Assembly: GCA_019636565.1 (NCBI GenBank)
Contig: JAHBXG010000003.1
Location: forward strand, 1 to 64,000
Length of the DNA stretch: 64,000 bases
Source: Phycisphaeraceae bacterium
GTDB lineage: Bacteria; Planctomycetota; Phycisphaerae; Phycisphaerales; UBA1924
Direction of reading: 5' to 3'
Below the pieces are notes generated by a model. It was not told the origin of the DNA and ran no database searches. It saw nothing but the letters and a program-made list of their open reading frames with translations. How positions within the stretch are numbered: position 1 is the stretch's first letter; every line of letters begins with the position of its first letter. Of the stretch, positions 33,830-43,193 are shown piece by piece. The position numbers were made by a program, and so were the translations under genes.

Positions 33830-35155
33830 CTAGAACAGCACAACCGCGATGTGATTCACGTTGGTTCCGGTCGGGCCTGGCCGGAGATGGACCGCACCGG
33901 TTGCGGGGATGCCGGCGAACAGTGTTCGGCTATCGTGGTTGGCGAGCGCGTTTCGCGCATCGAATCCCGCTGCCTCTGTTGCCGCAAGGGTGCTTCCGTC
34001 AACGATTGCTCCGGCAGCGTCGGTCGGCCCGTCGACACCGTCGGTCGAATACACCAACGCTGCGGCGGTGGTACCCGCAAACTCGATCGCGAGTGCCAAT
34101 GCGAGTTCCTGGCTCGGGCCCCCGCTTCCGGTTGCGTTCCCGACGTTGACGGTCCACTCTCCACCAGCGATCAGCGCCCGGGTTGGTTGTTCGGGTGCGC
34201 TCATGCGTTTGTGCTCCCGCACGAATGCGGCGATTCGATCGGCAACGGCGCGGGCATCGCCTTGCACACCGTGCCATTTGGCCGCGACCTCTAGGTCGAG
34301 CGAGCGGGCGTGATCCGCCAAGGCTTCTACCAGTTGTGTGTTGCTCCCGATGATGGTTGTCGCCACGTACAGGAGCGACGGATCTCCGGGCTTGGGAGTC
34401 TCGGGCAACTCGCCCCGTTCGCCTCGTTGGAGGAACTTGGCGATCTCCGGGGCGCGGTTCCAGCCGTTCGCTTCCTCCAGCACCGCGAGCGCATCGGAAT
34501 AGGTGGTCGGATCGGGCGCGAACGGCCCGGACGAGATCACGTCGAGCGGATCGCCCAGTACATCCGAGAGGATGAGCACGCGGACATCGTGTGCGCTGCA
34601 GTGTGCCGCCAAACGCCCGCCCTTGAGTTGTTCGCAGTGCTTGCGGACGGCATTGAGTTCCCTGATATCGCAGCCGGTACGTTGGAGGAGGCGGGTGGCA
34701 TCGCGGAGGCTTTCGAGCGAGAGTTGAGGGGCGGGGAGTGTCAGGTGGGCGCTGCCGCCGCCGGAGATCAGCACGAGCAGATGATCGGACGGGCTCAGCG
34801 ATTTCACAAAGCCACGCACGCGTTCCGCGGCCGCCACATTCCGCTTTGTCGCGAGCGGATGATCGGCGGGGAGAAGATCCACTCCCGCGGCATGGAAGGC
34901 GGCTCGTCGATCTGGCGCGAGCGCCGCGAGACGTTCTGGAACGCACGTTACAACGCCCCGCGATACGCGTTGACCGAACGCCAAAAGCACTTCGTCGGCC
35001 ATTTCGAGCGAGGCCTTGCCGATTGCGAGGAGCGGGATGGAATCGGGAAGTTGGTGTACCAGTTGCTCGAGGTGCGGGCGGATGGCGCGGCGTGAATCGG
35101 CGGTGTGCTGAGCGCAGGCGAGGAAGGAATGAAGTTGCGTAGCGAAAGCAGGCAT
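33830..35155 (-). CDS. Glycerate 2-kinase, MOFRL family
   Basis: Phosphorylates D-glycerate to 2-phosphoglycerate, linking serine, glyoxylate or sugar-acid degradation to glycolysis. About 441 residues. The N-terminal DUF4147 domain has AIGKASLEMADEVL, LISGGGSAHLTLP and ELNAVRKHCEQLKGGRL; the C-terminal MOFRL domain has STDGVDGPTDAAGAIVDG and RPGPTGTNVNHIAVVL. The ATG at 35155 is the first likely start; the frame extends to 35209 but overlaps the next gene. The aminotransferase upstream ends 50 bases away on the same strand. Confidence 0.92.
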   Translation of the reverse strand: MPAFATQLHSFLACAQHTADSRRAIRPHLEQLVHQLPDSIPLLAIGKASLEMADEVLLAFGQRVSRGVVTCVPERLAALAPDRRAAFHAAGVDLLPADHPLATKRNVAAAERVRGFVKSLSPSDHLLVLISGGGSAHLTLPAPQLSLESLRDATRLLQRTGCDIRELNAVRKHCEQLKGGRLAAHCSAHDVRVLILSDVLGDPLDVISSGPFAPDPTTYSDALAVLEEANGWNRAPEIAKFLQRGERGELPETPKPGDPSLLYVATTIIGSNTQLVEALADHARSLDLEVAAKWHGVQGDARAVADRIAAFVREHKRMSAPEQPTRALIAGGEWTVNVGNATGSGGPSQELALALAIEFAGTTAAALVYSTDGVDGPTDAAGAIVDGSTLAATEAAGFDARNALANHDSRTLFAGIPATGAVHLRPGPTGTNVNHIAVVLF

Positions 35156-35205
35156 AAAGGCACGCGGCGTTGCGACATTAAATCGGGTCGTGCATACGAG
35201 CGACC

Positions 35206-36384
35206 TCACTGAAGAGAGTTGAGCCGGTGTACGGCTTGATGGATGGTTTCCGCCCGCTTGCAGTAGGCAAAGCGGACAAACGCCTTTCCGTGTTCACGGT
35301 TCTCGTAGAACACGCTCGGCGGAATTGCCGCGACGCCGCAGCGCTCGATGAGTTTCTGACAGAGGTCGCGGTCGTCGGTCGCGCCCAGCCGCTTGCTGAC
35401 GGCCGAATGATCGGCCATGATGAAGTAGGTTCCATCAGAAGGAAATGTCCGGAACCCGAGGCCGGTCAGGGCGGCAGCGAGCACGTCTCGGTTGCGACGA
35501 AAGAGCGACTTGTATTCCTCGACGATGGGGCCGGGGTTTTCGAGGACGGCTGCTGCGCCGTGCTGGAGCGGGGTTGCTGTCGCGAAGGTCAGGAACTGGT
35601 GCGCCGCCCGCACGCCCGACGTCAGGTGAGGCGGCGCGATGGCCCAGCCGATCTTCCAACCGGTCAGGCTGAAGGACTTGCCGAGGGAAGAGAGTGTGAC
35701 CGTTCGCTCCCACATCCCGGGCAGCGAGGCGAGCGAGATGTGCGGCAGCGTCGGCTCGTACGTCAGGTGCTCGTACACCTCGTCGGTGATCGCGATCGCG
35801 TTGTGGTGCCGGCAGAGGGATGCGATCAGATCGAGTTCGGCACGCGTGAAGACCTTGCCGGTGGGGTTGTGGGGTGTGTTGATCAGGATCGCGCGCGTGC
35901 GGGTCGTAAACGCGGCACGCAGTTCGGACTCATCGAATCCGAAGCGCCCGCTTGCATCCGGTCGCAGCGTCACGAAGCGGGGCGTGGCACTTGCCAATGC
36001 GACGCATGCGCGGTAAGAGTCGTAAAACGGTTCGAACAGGATGACCTCGTCGCCGGGGTTGATGAGGCCGAGGAATGTCGCCGGAAGGGCTTCGGTGCAG
36101 CCGCTGGTGACGGTGACGTGGGCGTCGGGGTCGATTGCAGTCGTCATCCGCCTGGAAAACGCTCCTGCGATCGCCGCATTCAGTTTCGGCACGCCGAACA
36201 TGCGGGCGTATTGCGAGTGGCCGGCATCGATCGCGGCCTTCGCGGCATCCTTGGCGAGTTGGGGACCATCGAAGTCGGGGAAGCCCTGCGCCAGGTTGAC
36301 CGCGTTGTGCTTCACGGCGAGCGCGGTCATCTCGGTGAAGATGGTGGTGCCGAAGGGTTGAAGACGCGTGGCAACGGAGGACAT
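35206..36384 (-). CDS. PLP-dependent aminotransferase (YbdL/kynurenine-transaminase-like)
   Basis: Fold-type I aminotransferase, 392 residues. NLAQGFPDFDGP, SGCTEALPATFLGLINPGDE, INTPHNPTGKVF, TDEVYEHLTYE and the PLP lysine in SLGKSFSLTGWKIGW place it near methionine/kynurenine aminotransferases. The C-terminal FVRFAYCK carries the substrate Arg. Its ATG shares one base with the aroK stop codon (TGATG), so it is coupled to aroK. An aromatic amino acid substrate would fit that context but is inferred. Confidence 0.88.
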   Translation of the reverse strand: MSSVATRLQPFGTTIFTEMTALAVKHNAVNLAQGFPDFDGPQLAKDAAKAAIDAGHSQYARMFGVPKLNAAIAGAFSRRMTTAIDPDAHVTVTSGCTEALPATFLGLINPGDEVILFEPFYDSYRACVALASATPRFVTLRPDASGRFGFDESELRAAFTTRTRAILINTPHNPTGKVFTRAELDLIASLCRHHNAIAITDEVYEHLTYEPTLPHISLASLPGMWERTVTLSSLGKSFSLTGWKIGWAIAPPHLTSGVRAAHQFLTFATATPLQHGAAAVLENPGPIVEEYKSLFRRNRDVLAAALTGLGFRTFPSDGTYFIMADHSAVSKRLGATDDRDLCQKLIERCGVAAIPPSVFYENREHGKAFVRFAYCKRAETIHQAVHRLNSLQ

Positions 36385-36917
36385 CAGCCCAATGTAGCAA
36401 GGACCGCGGCGAGCGCGGTTTCCTCGGTCAAGGCATCCACATCGATCGTCACGTCCGCAACCGATCGAAAGACCGGGTCGCGCTCGCGAAAAATCTGCTC
36501 CACTTCGTCGATCGGGCTCTTTCCGGTCAGGCTGGGCCGGGTCGAAAGGTCGGTCTTGACCATCCGGGCCCGCAAGATCGCCGGCGCGGCGCGGAGATAC
36601 ACGATTCGCGAACCGGACTTTTGCATTTCGGCCAGCGTTGCCTGCGCGTCTGGATCGGTCGGCGTCCCTCCCCCGAGCGAGAGAACGCCAGCCGATTTCG
36701 CCTCGGGCATGCGGAGAGCGCGCACCTCACCTGCCCGGAAGGCCTTCAAGCCGAGATGGCGAATCGCGTCGCCGGCGGAGGGCTGGTCGAGCACCTTGGC
36801 GGTCAGGCTATCGAGATCGAGAAACGGCAGATTCAGTTTGTTCGCCGCCAGCGCGCCGAGCGTGGTCTTGCCGCTGGTGCGGAGGCCGAGGAGGATGAGG
36901 CGGGGAGCAGGAGGCAT
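36384..36917 (-). CDS. aroK: Shikimate kinase
   Basis: Phosphorylates shikimate in chorismate synthesis. About 177 residues. The P-loop LLGLRTSGKTTLG, the shikimate-binding Asp pair in FLDLDSLTAK, the central GGGTPTD and the lid region Arg in STRPSLTG are all visible. The ATG at 36917 is preferred; a TTG at 36941 lies eight codons upstream. No other aro gene is adjacent. The aminotransferase downstream begins within its stop codon. Confidence 0.93.
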   Translation of the reverse strand: MPPAPRLILLGLRTSGKTTLGALAANKLNLPFLDLDSLTAKVLDQPSAGDAIRHLGLKAFRAGEVRALRMPEAKSAGVLSLGGGTPTDPDAQATLAEMQKSGSRIVYLRAAPAILRARMVKTDLSTRPSLTGKSPIDEVEQIFRERDPVFRSVADVTIDVDALTEETALAAVLATLG

Positions 36918-36970
36918 GTTCGATGTCGGATTGAAGCGCAAGCCGCAGTAGCGAAATCACATTGCGGAGG

Positions 36971-38566
36971 TCAGTTGCCGCCGAGTCCGAACGGCTTTAC
37001 CAATACCTTGGGATCGCCGACGGTTCCGGTTATCTGATACTGGATCATCTCTTTGGTCACATTGCCGATCATCCGACCGATGGCACCCAGAGGCTGTGTT
37101 ACTGCGGCGATCGGATTTGCGGTCGCCGACATGTTCAGGTTCAAGTTCCAATCAATCAACCCCGTCGCCCGGGCATCGAGAGCGCTGGCGACGATGTGCG
37201 ACTGCGTCACCTGGATTCCCTGACCGGTGATATTGAAATTCGCGTCGAGGCTGTGCTTGGTGGCTTCATCGACGAGAGGAACTGCCTTGCCGGTCGCGAG
37301 ATTCATTGCGTCCATCAGGCCTGGAACCACAAACAGGCGGCCGTTCCGCACGTTGAGATCGCCGGCCCCCGTTGCCGTGGCGAGGATTGCTGGCGGACTT
37401 GCCGCGCCGGCGCTTAGGCCGAAATTGCCGGCGCTGTTCAACTGACCCTGAAAGCCCGGTGGCGCGTTTACATCCTGCTGGGCACGCATGAGTTTCTCGA
37501 GATCGAGATTTGTTGCCTGCCAGTTGCCCTGTACCGGAATACTCGTGTCGGACAGGTTTGCGCTGATGGTCGAAGCGAATTGACCCGAAAGCAAATTGAT
37601 CTGGATGGGGCTGAGATTCGCGACGCCGCCCTGGAGCGAGATCGGAACGGTGCCACTGTCGATCGGGAACTTGAATCGCCCCGCGGCAACGTTGAAGTCC
37701 GTCAGCGTCACCGCTCCCTTGAGTTCGCTGGTCCGCCACTCGTTCGCGGGAACGCGGCCGGAGATCTGCGCACCGAGTTTGCCCCTCGCCTCGGCGGCTT
37801 TCAGCGTTGACTGCAACTGAGGCGGCAACCCCTGCATGCTCTTTTCGTCCAGGATCACGTTCATGGACGCGTCGGCGATGTTCGCGACTGAAGTATCGAG
37901 ATTCACCTGGCCCTTCACCTTGATTTCGACGCCCGGCGCTTTGCCCGCGTCGAACGCCAGTTCGTACCAGCCCGTTTCGCTGCCCACGGTGATCGGCTTG
38001 ATGTCCATGTCGGTGGTGATGCCGTCGAGAATCATGATCGGCTGACCGCCGCCGGCGTCGTAACGCACCGTGCCGTTCCGCAGGATGAACTTTCGCAATT
38101 GGAGCACATTCGAGAGTTTGAACTCGGCGGGAGTCTGGGCCGATTCCTTGCCGGGGATGTTCTTTACGAAGGGCACCAGCCCTTTGAAGCCGCCGCCCGG
38201 AACGGCGATCAGCGCGATGGTCGGCTTTTCGAACTCGACGCGTTCTATCTTGAGAGGCTCGCCGATCTTCGGGATCGCGGCGAGCGTGATGGTGAGTTTG
38301 TCAAGCCGAACGACTTCTGTCTTGTCCTTGGCCGTGAACGTCACGTCGGCCAGCACCACCGTGCCGGGATAGGAATAGTTGATCTTGCGGAAGTCCACCG
38401 TCGGCTCGATATACGCCGAAGCGATACCAACGAGCTGTTTGCCCAGCCAGGTCTCCAGTTGGCCGCTTCCGGAACGGAGCGCGAAGAACAGGATGGCGCC
38501 GATGCCGACTGCGGAAATGACGACCAGGAGCGTCAGGAGTGCGAGTATTTTCTTGAGGTTTTTCAT
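36971..38566 (-). CDS. AsmA-like envelope protein
   Basis: 531 residues. An N-terminal membrane anchor (residues 8-30) is followed by a long periplasmic beta-rich body: FRKINYSYPGTVVLADVTF near the start, repeated L-x-I-x-x-G strands, and late LDANFNITGQGIQVTQSHIV and GTVGDPKVLVKPFG. This is the pattern of AsmA/TamB-type proteins, long grooves implicated in lipid transport to the outer membrane. Assignment is by overall architecture, so the exact subfamily is open. aroK begins downstream after 53 bases. Confidence 0.72.
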   Translation of the reverse strand: MKNLKKILALLTLLVVISAVGIGAILFFALRSGSGQLETWLGKQLVGIASAYIEPTVDFRKINYSYPGTVVLADVTFTAKDKTEVVRLDKLTITLAAIPKIGEPLKIERVEFEKPTIALIAVPGGGFKGLVPFVKNIPGKESAQTPAEFKLSNVLQLRKFILRNGTVRYDAGGGQPIMILDGITTDMDIKPITVGSETGWYELAFDAGKAPGVEIKVKGQVNLDTSVANIADASMNVILDEKSMQGLPPQLQSTLKAAEARGKLGAQISGRVPANEWRTSELKGAVTLTDFNVAAGRFKFPIDSGTVPISLQGGVANLSPIQINLLSGQFASTISANLSDTSIPVQGNWQATNLDLEKLMRAQQDVNAPPGFQGQLNSAGNFGLSAGAASPPAILATATGAGDLNVRNGRLFVVPGLMDAMNLATGKAVPLVDEATKHSLDANFNITGQGIQVTQSHIVASALDARATGLIDWNLNLNMSATANPIAAVTQPLGAIGRMIGNVTKEMIQYQITGTVGDPKVLVKPFGLGGN

Positions 38567-38700
38567 GGGTGTGGCTGGGACAACATAGCGGGGAATCCGC
38601 TTCCGCGAAAATCGTACTGCCGGTGCATGGGCCCGTTCGCCTCAATGAGCGAAGAACGCACAATGGGCATCGCGCAAGGCGGGGCGAGACGTCAGCAAAG

Positions 38701-38726
38701 AAAAACACCCCGGCAAACGGGGTGTT
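38701..38726 (-). terminator. Intrinsic terminator after efp
   Basis: Read on the minus strand, a 9-bp perfect stem (38718-38726 with 38704-38712) with a five-base loop runs into a T-run. It lies 27 bases after the efp stop codon. Confidence 0.9.
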
Positions 38727-38752
38727 GAAGAACTTTTCATGCCATCCCGTAC

Positions 38753-39307
38753 TCAGGCGCGGGACTGATAGCTGCCGTCTTCGGTCGCGACGCGGATCGT
38801 CTCGCCCTGCTTGATGAAGGCGGGCACCTTGACAGTAAGGCCGGTCTCGGTGATTGCGTCCTTGGTCTGGTTGGTCACGGTCGCGCCCTTTACTTCGGGC
38901 GGACAGTCCGTGATCGTCAGCTCGACGGATGGGGGCAGTTCGATTGTGATCGGGTTGCCGTCGAACAGGAGCACGGTGCACTTGCTGTTGGGGCGGATGT
39001 ACTTGAGCGTGTTGCCGAGGAGTTTGTCGTTCAACTGATACTGCTCGAAGCTCTCTGTATCCATGAACGTTGCGCCCTGCGAATCGGAATAGAGGTATTC
39101 CATTTCGCGCCTGTCGAGATCGAGAATCTCGATATCTTCGCCCGGCTGCATGCGCTTATCGAGTGTCTTGGCGGCGATGATCTCGCGGTACGTCAGTTGA
39201 ACGAAGGCACGCAGATTTCCGGGCGTGCGGTGCTCGATCCCCGTGACCACGCACATCTTGCCGTCCATCTTGAAGCCCATGCCGTTCCGCAAATCTGCTG
39301 CTTTCAT
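38753..39307 (-). CDS. efp: Elongation factor P-like protein, Asn at the loop tip
   Basis: EF-P rescues ribosomes stalled at polyproline. 184 residues with KOW-like domain I, then the two OB domains; EFP signature region NPITIELPPSVELTITD and C-terminal GLTVKVPAFIKQGE are typical. In domain I the loop that reaches the peptidyl-transferase centre reads HRTPGNLRAF. Compared with PGKGQA in E. coli, the modified Lys34 is replaced by Asn31. AGGA lies eight bases before the ATG. The gene is single and ends in an intrinsic terminator. Confidence 0.93.
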   Translation of the reverse strand: MKAADLRNGMGFKMDGKMCVVTGIEHRTPGNLRAFVQLTYREIIAAKTLDKRMQPGEDIEILDLDRREMEYLYSDSQGATFMDTESFEQYQLNDKLLGNTLKYIRPNSKCTVLLFDGNPITIELPPSVELTITDCPPEVKGATVTNQTKDAITETGLTVKVPAFIKQGETIRVATEDGSYQSRA

Positions 39308-39509
39308 CGCTTCGTTCCTGCTGGTTGGTCGCTCGGATAGAGGGTCTGACAAACCGCTTCCTGCGATCGCAGGGGCTGAATTGCCAAGACTTTGTCAATG
39401 TGCCTTGCCGCGGCTGATTCGCGACGGCCAGGGGTGGATGATAGGCTGTGGACGTGCGGGATTCGAGCTTATGAGGAACCCGTTCAGACGCGGAGCGGAG
39501 GGCAAAGCG

Positions 39510-40562
39510 ATGAGCATTGATTTCAAGCCAAAGGACATGCAGTCACTCGCGCTTACGCGGCGCGGTTTTCTCGGGCTTTCGGTCGGAGGGGTTGTGGCGG
39601 GCGCGACTTTGGCGCTCCTGCCTCGGAGCGCCGGAGGGCGGATGATGCGGGCGGCGGATGACACCTGGTTTGTATGGACGAAAGTTTCACCCCGCTGCTG
39701 GGTTGCCCAGGGCGAGGGCGGGAATGTGCTGGTGATCGCGGGTGATGAGCAGGCGATCGTGATCGATGCGAAGAACACAGGATTCGGTACGACACTGCGG
39801 CGCGAGGCGGAGGCAGTTTGTGGCAAGCCGGTCAAGACGCTGATCAATACGCACCATCACGGTGATCACACTGGCGGCAACTATGCATTTACGGGCGATT
39901 GCACGGTCATGGCGCACAGGAACGCGCTTCCTCGCATCGCCGGTCAAAGCGAGCGGATGATGACTGGGGCAAAGAGTGCCGCGGCACAGGTGGGCAAGAG
40001 CGAAAAGCCGTCCAAGGGCGCGGTTCTGAAAGATCTGTCCGCGCTCGACGCAGCGGGGGTTACGAAGGACTCCTGGAATCCGAACAAGGGGCTGGGCGAC
40101 AAGGAATCAATCACCATTGGTGGGATCGATCTCGAGATCGTTCACGTTGGCAACGGGCACACGGATAATGACCTGATCATCGTCGTGCCGGGAGAGAATG
40201 TGATGCATGCAGGCGATCTGATTTTCAATCGCGTTTGGCCGGTGATCGACCTGCCGGGCGGATCGGACACTGCGGGGTGGGTGACGAGCTGCGAGAAGAT
40301 TCTGGAGTTGTGCGGGGAGAAGAAGATGGTGGTCGTGCCGGGGCACGGCGATGTGACGGATCGAGAAGCGGCGCAGCGGCAGAGACAGATGATGATCGCG
40401 CTACGAGCGAAGGCTGCGGCGGCGGTGAACTCCGGACAAAGCCGCGAGGACTTTTTGAAGCGGCCGTTTGAGGAATATGCGGACTACGCCCGCGCGGATG
40501 TGCTGAAGCCCCGGACGTTGGGCGGGGTGTATGACGAGGCGGCCAAGGCGGCGGGGAAGTAA
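39510..40562 (+). CDS. Tat-exported MBL-fold metallo-hydrolase
   Basis: About 350 residues. The N-terminus has a twin-arginine signal (LTRRGFLGLSVGG, residues 15-27) followed by a hydrophobic stretch, so the folded protein is exported. The metallo-beta-lactamase motif is NTHHHGDHTGGN, with further ligands in VHVGNGHTDND, MHAGDLIFN and VVPGHGDVT. Substrate unknown. GGAGG lies about nine bases before the ATG at 39510; a start at 39471 is possible. It is divergent from efp, with 202 bases between them that hold no convincing -35/-10 pair. Confidence 0.88.
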   Translation: MSIDFKPKDMQSLALTRRGFLGLSVGGVVAGATLALLPRSAGGRMMRAADDTWFVWTKVSPRCWVAQGEGGNVLVIAGDEQAIVIDAKNTGFGTTLRREAEAVCGKPVKTLINTHHHGDHTGGNYAFTGDCTVMAHRNALPRIAGQSERMMTGAKSAAAQVGKSEKPSKGAVLKDLSALDAAGVTKDSWNPNKGLGDKESITIGGIDLEIVHVGNGHTDNDLIIVVPGENVMHAGDLIFNRVWPVIDLPGGSDTAGWVTSCEKILELCGEKKMVVVPGHGDVTDREAAQRQRQMMIALRAKAAAAVNSGQSREDFLKRPFEEYADYARADVLKPRTLGGVYDEAAKAAGK

Positions 40563-40566
40563 GTCG

Positions 40567-41832
40567 CTATTGCCCGAGTGCCCTTAGCACGACCGTCGCG
40601 TAGGCCCCGCGGGGCAGGTCGAAGGTCGCGGTGCGTTTGCGCAGTCCACCCTTCGAGAGTTCGTCGGGCTCCGGCTTGCTCAGCGACCAGTTCTTCACTT
40701 CCACAAAGAGTTTGCGCTGAGCCTCGCCGAAGAACGGGCGCTTGAGTCCCTTGACGCGGAGATCGGCGACGGTGATGTTCTCGGCGGCGAGGACGCGTTC
40801 GTAGATTTCTTTCCAGGGGTCGAGGAGATCGGAGTTCTTTGCGAGGAGGGGAAGTTCGAGGTTGCGCCAAGGGGCGTGGACAGTGGAGGCGGGTGCGAAG
40901 AGCATTTCGCCGTATTCATCTGGCGTTGCGAAATTGCCCGGCATGACGCGAACGAGTTCGCACGCGCAGCGGTTCCAGAGATGCGATTGATACGCTTCGA
41001 CGGACAGGGACTGCAGGAAGTACGGCAGCGCTTCGAACGCGCGGCGGAAATCGCCGCCTCTTGCAAGCACGTCGATCGCGCGGCCTTCGGGCAGGCGCGG
41101 CAGATCCTTCATTGCTTTCCAGTTGCCCCAGTTCGTCGCGAGGATGCGGGTGAAATCACGGGTCTTGCCGGTGTCCTTGCGGGCGGGGGTGCCGATGGCG
41201 AGTTTGAGCGCGGTTTCGAAATCGCCGGTGATCAGAGACTTGGCGATCCAACCGGCGCCGTGGCGGGCTGAGCCGAAGCGCTGGGCGCCGAAGAAGTTGG
41301 TGATCAGAAGAGAGGTGCCGAGGTGTCGAGGTGACGAGGTGTCGAGGGAAGAAGAGAATTCCTTCCCTACCCGAACCCCCTCCCTCGGGGAAGGGGCTTC
41401 AGAAAGAAGCCCTGCGCGGCGGTCCATCTCTTCGCTGGCGGGGCGGGCAAGATCGCGGACGACGATGGCGAAGCGGTTGCCGGTGATGTCCGCGGCGGTG
41501 ATCGGATGATCAATAAAGCCCTTGAGATGCGCCCTCCACTGTTTGCCCTGGGCTTCGCGTGGGGCATCGGCGGGAGTGCGGAGTTTGACGGTGACGTGTT
41601 GGCGGGTTTCGGCGTGCTTGTCTTTGAGGCCGGCGTAACTGGCGTGGTCGGGGCGGGCTTTCACCGAGCGGCAGAATTCGTTGATGGCGGCCGGTGTGGT
41701 GAGCGAGGCCTTTTCGAGTTCATAGAGCGCGTGGACGTCGTTGCCCTCGGCTCGCTCGCGGATGGAAGCGAGCGTCTCGGGCGCGAGGAGTTCCTCCACG
41801 TGGAAGTCGGAAGGTTGCTTTCGGATGGTCAT
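40567..41832 (-). CDS. truD: tRNA pseudouridine(13) synthase TruD
   Basis: Isomerises U13 of tRNA-Glu. 421 residues with TruD landmarks: PSDFHVEE, catalytic Asp in YAGLKDKHAET, TGNRFAIVVRDL, NFFGAQRFGSARHG and late SHLWNRCACE. Between DRRAGLL and ITNFFGAQ the protein carries about 35 extra residues (SEAPSPREGVRVG..., SSPRHLG) encoded by short repeats at about 41312-41430. The frame stays open through them. It ends four bases from the metallo-hydrolase (tail to tail). Confidence 0.92.
   Translation of the reverse strand: MTIRKQPSDFHVEELLAPETLASIRERAEGNDVHALYELEKASLTTPAAINEFCRSVKARPDHASYAGLKDKHAETRQHVTVKLRTPADAPREAQGKQWRAHLKGFIDHPITAADITGNRFAIVVRDLARPASEEMDRRAGLLSEAPSPREGVRVGKEFSSSLDTSSPRHLGTSLLITNFFGAQRFGSARHGAGWIAKSLITGDFETALKLAIGTPARKDTGKTRDFTRILATNWGNWKAMKDLPRLPEGRAIDVLARGGDFRRAFEALPYFLQSLSVEAYQSHLWNRCACELVRVMPGNFATPDEYGEMLFAPASTVHAPWRNLELPLLAKNSDLLDPWKEIYERVLAAENITVADLRVKGLKRPFFGEAQRKLFVEVKNWSLSKPEPDELSKGGLRKRTATFDLPRGAYATVVLRALGQ
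41312..41346 (+). repeat. Tandem octamer GAGGTGNC within truD
   Basis: Four head-to-tail octamers (GAGGTGCC, GAGGTGTC, GAGGTGAC, GAGGTGTC) plus a partial fifth. It lies inside the truD reading frame and is followed at about 41387-41415 by a C-rich/G-rich imperfect hairpin. Confidence 0.9.
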
Positions 41833-41904
41833 GCAGGGGGAAGGGGCAAAGAGGCAAAGGGGAACGTTGCAAAGGAGCAGGACAATCAGAAGACGCCTCG
41901 TTGA

Positions 41905-43068
41905 TCAGGCGGGTTGCTGCTGCGAAAGGCAGTGGATGGAACCGAGACCCCAGATGAGTTCGGTGCTGTCAACCCCCACCACTTTGTGCTTGGGGAGGTG
42001 CTGCTGGAGGATTGCGAGAGCGAGTTTGTCGTTCTTCTTGTCGCGGAAAGTCGGGACGAGGACCGCGCCGTTAATAAAGAGAAAGTTGAGGTAGGTTGCG
42101 GGCAGGCGCTGACCGTCGTGCTCGACGATGCCGGGCATGGGGATCTCGACGATGTTGAAGGGTTCGCCGTCTTGATCGCGAAGTTCCTGGACGCGCTTGT
42201 AGTTCTCTTTGAGGATCTTGAAGTTCGCGTCGCGGCGGTTGATTTCGAGGGCAACGACGATGGTGTGCGGATCGAGGAAGCGGGCGAGGTCGTCGATGTG
42301 GCCGTCGGTGTCGTCGCCGACGATGCCGTCGCCGAGCCAGCAGACGTGCGACTGGCCGTAGTAATCCTTCAGGAAGTCCTCGAGTTGTGACTTGGTCAGT
42401 TGGGGATTGCGGTTCTTGTTGAGCAAGCAGGACTCGGTCGTGAGCACTGTTCCCTTGCCGTTGAACTCGACAGCACCACCTTCCATGATGACGGGGACGC
42501 CGGTTTTCGTCGGCGGGTGCTTGGGATAGAAGATGCCGGCGAAGTCGGCCCGCTTCTCGGCGACGAACTCGTCGGCGATGCGGGTGGGCACGGCATCGTC
42601 GCTGTCGAAGGGTGGATACTTGCCTCCCCAGGCGTTGAAGCCCCAATCAACTATGGCGAGCTGCTTTTTGCCCTTGTGTGTGCGGGTAAGGAATGCGGGA
42701 CCGTGATCGCGGCACCAGGACTCGTTGGACTTGATGTAGTGAAACTGAATTCGCGACTTGCGGTTGGGCCTCGCCTCATACGCGGTCTGCGGTCCAAAGT
42801 GTTTCTTGGGAATGCCACCGGCAATGAGTTGTTCGCGAGCGAGGCGCTCGTAATTCTCGTTGGGAACATTGATGTGGACGGTCTGACGTGCCGCGATCTC
42901 GCGGATGAAGAGCGCGATGTTGGCGGGTACGGTGTGGTACTTGCCCGGGAAGGAAATGCCTTCGGGGCGAGGCCAACTAAACCACGTTGCTTCCTGACGC
43001 GACCATTCCGCAGGAAACGTGAAGCCGTGTGAGAGCGGGGTGCCGGTGAGTTCACGGAGTTGAGGCAT
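41905..43068 (-). CDS. aguA: Agmatine deiminase (AguA-type)
   Basis: Converts agmatine to N-carbamoylputrescine. About 387 residues of the peptidyl-arginine-deiminase fold. Landmarks: FPAEWSRQEATWFSWP at the N-terminus, ESWCRDHGPAFL, IMEGGAVEFNGKGT, DDTDGHIDDLARFL and the catalytic Cys in GLGSIHCLSQQQP at the very end. With the N-carbamoylputrescine amidase gene on the same strand at 44305-45306 it forms a two-step agmatine to putrescine route. The ATG at 43068 matches the family start; the frame extends to 43119. Confidence 0.92.
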   Translation of the reverse strand: MPQLRELTGTPLSHGFTFPAEWSRQEATWFSWPRPEGISFPGKYHTVPANIALFIREIAARQTVHINVPNENYERLAREQLIAGGIPKKHFGPQTAYEARPNRKSRIQFHYIKSNESWCRDHGPAFLTRTHKGKKQLAIVDWGFNAWGGKYPPFDSDDAVPTRIADEFVAEKRADFAGIFYPKHPPTKTGVPVIMEGGAVEFNGKGTVLTTESCLLNKNRNPQLTKSQLEDFLKDYYGQSHVCWLGDGIVGDDTDGHIDDLARFLDPHTIVVALEINRRDANFKILKENYKRVQELRDQDGEPFNIVEIPMPGIVEHDGQRLPATYLNFLFINGAVLVPTFRDKKNDKLALAILQQHLPKHKVVGVDSTELIWGLGSIHCLSQQQPA

Positions 43069-43193
43069 CTTGGAATTTCTCGCAGAACGCGGCGTCATAG
43101 CCGTGAAGGTGGGACGCAAAGGTAGGGGCTCGCGATCTGAATTCGCTGTTCAAATCCCGGTGGGCCGGTGTGCGAACCATGTGATGATTGCCC

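Noticed and set aside
39390-39397. Perfect TTGACA on the minus strand upstream of efp
   Set aside because: No -10-like hexamer follows at 16-18 bases.
43140-43165. tRNA T-loop-like TTCAAATC
   Set aside because: The five bases on each side do not form a T-stem.
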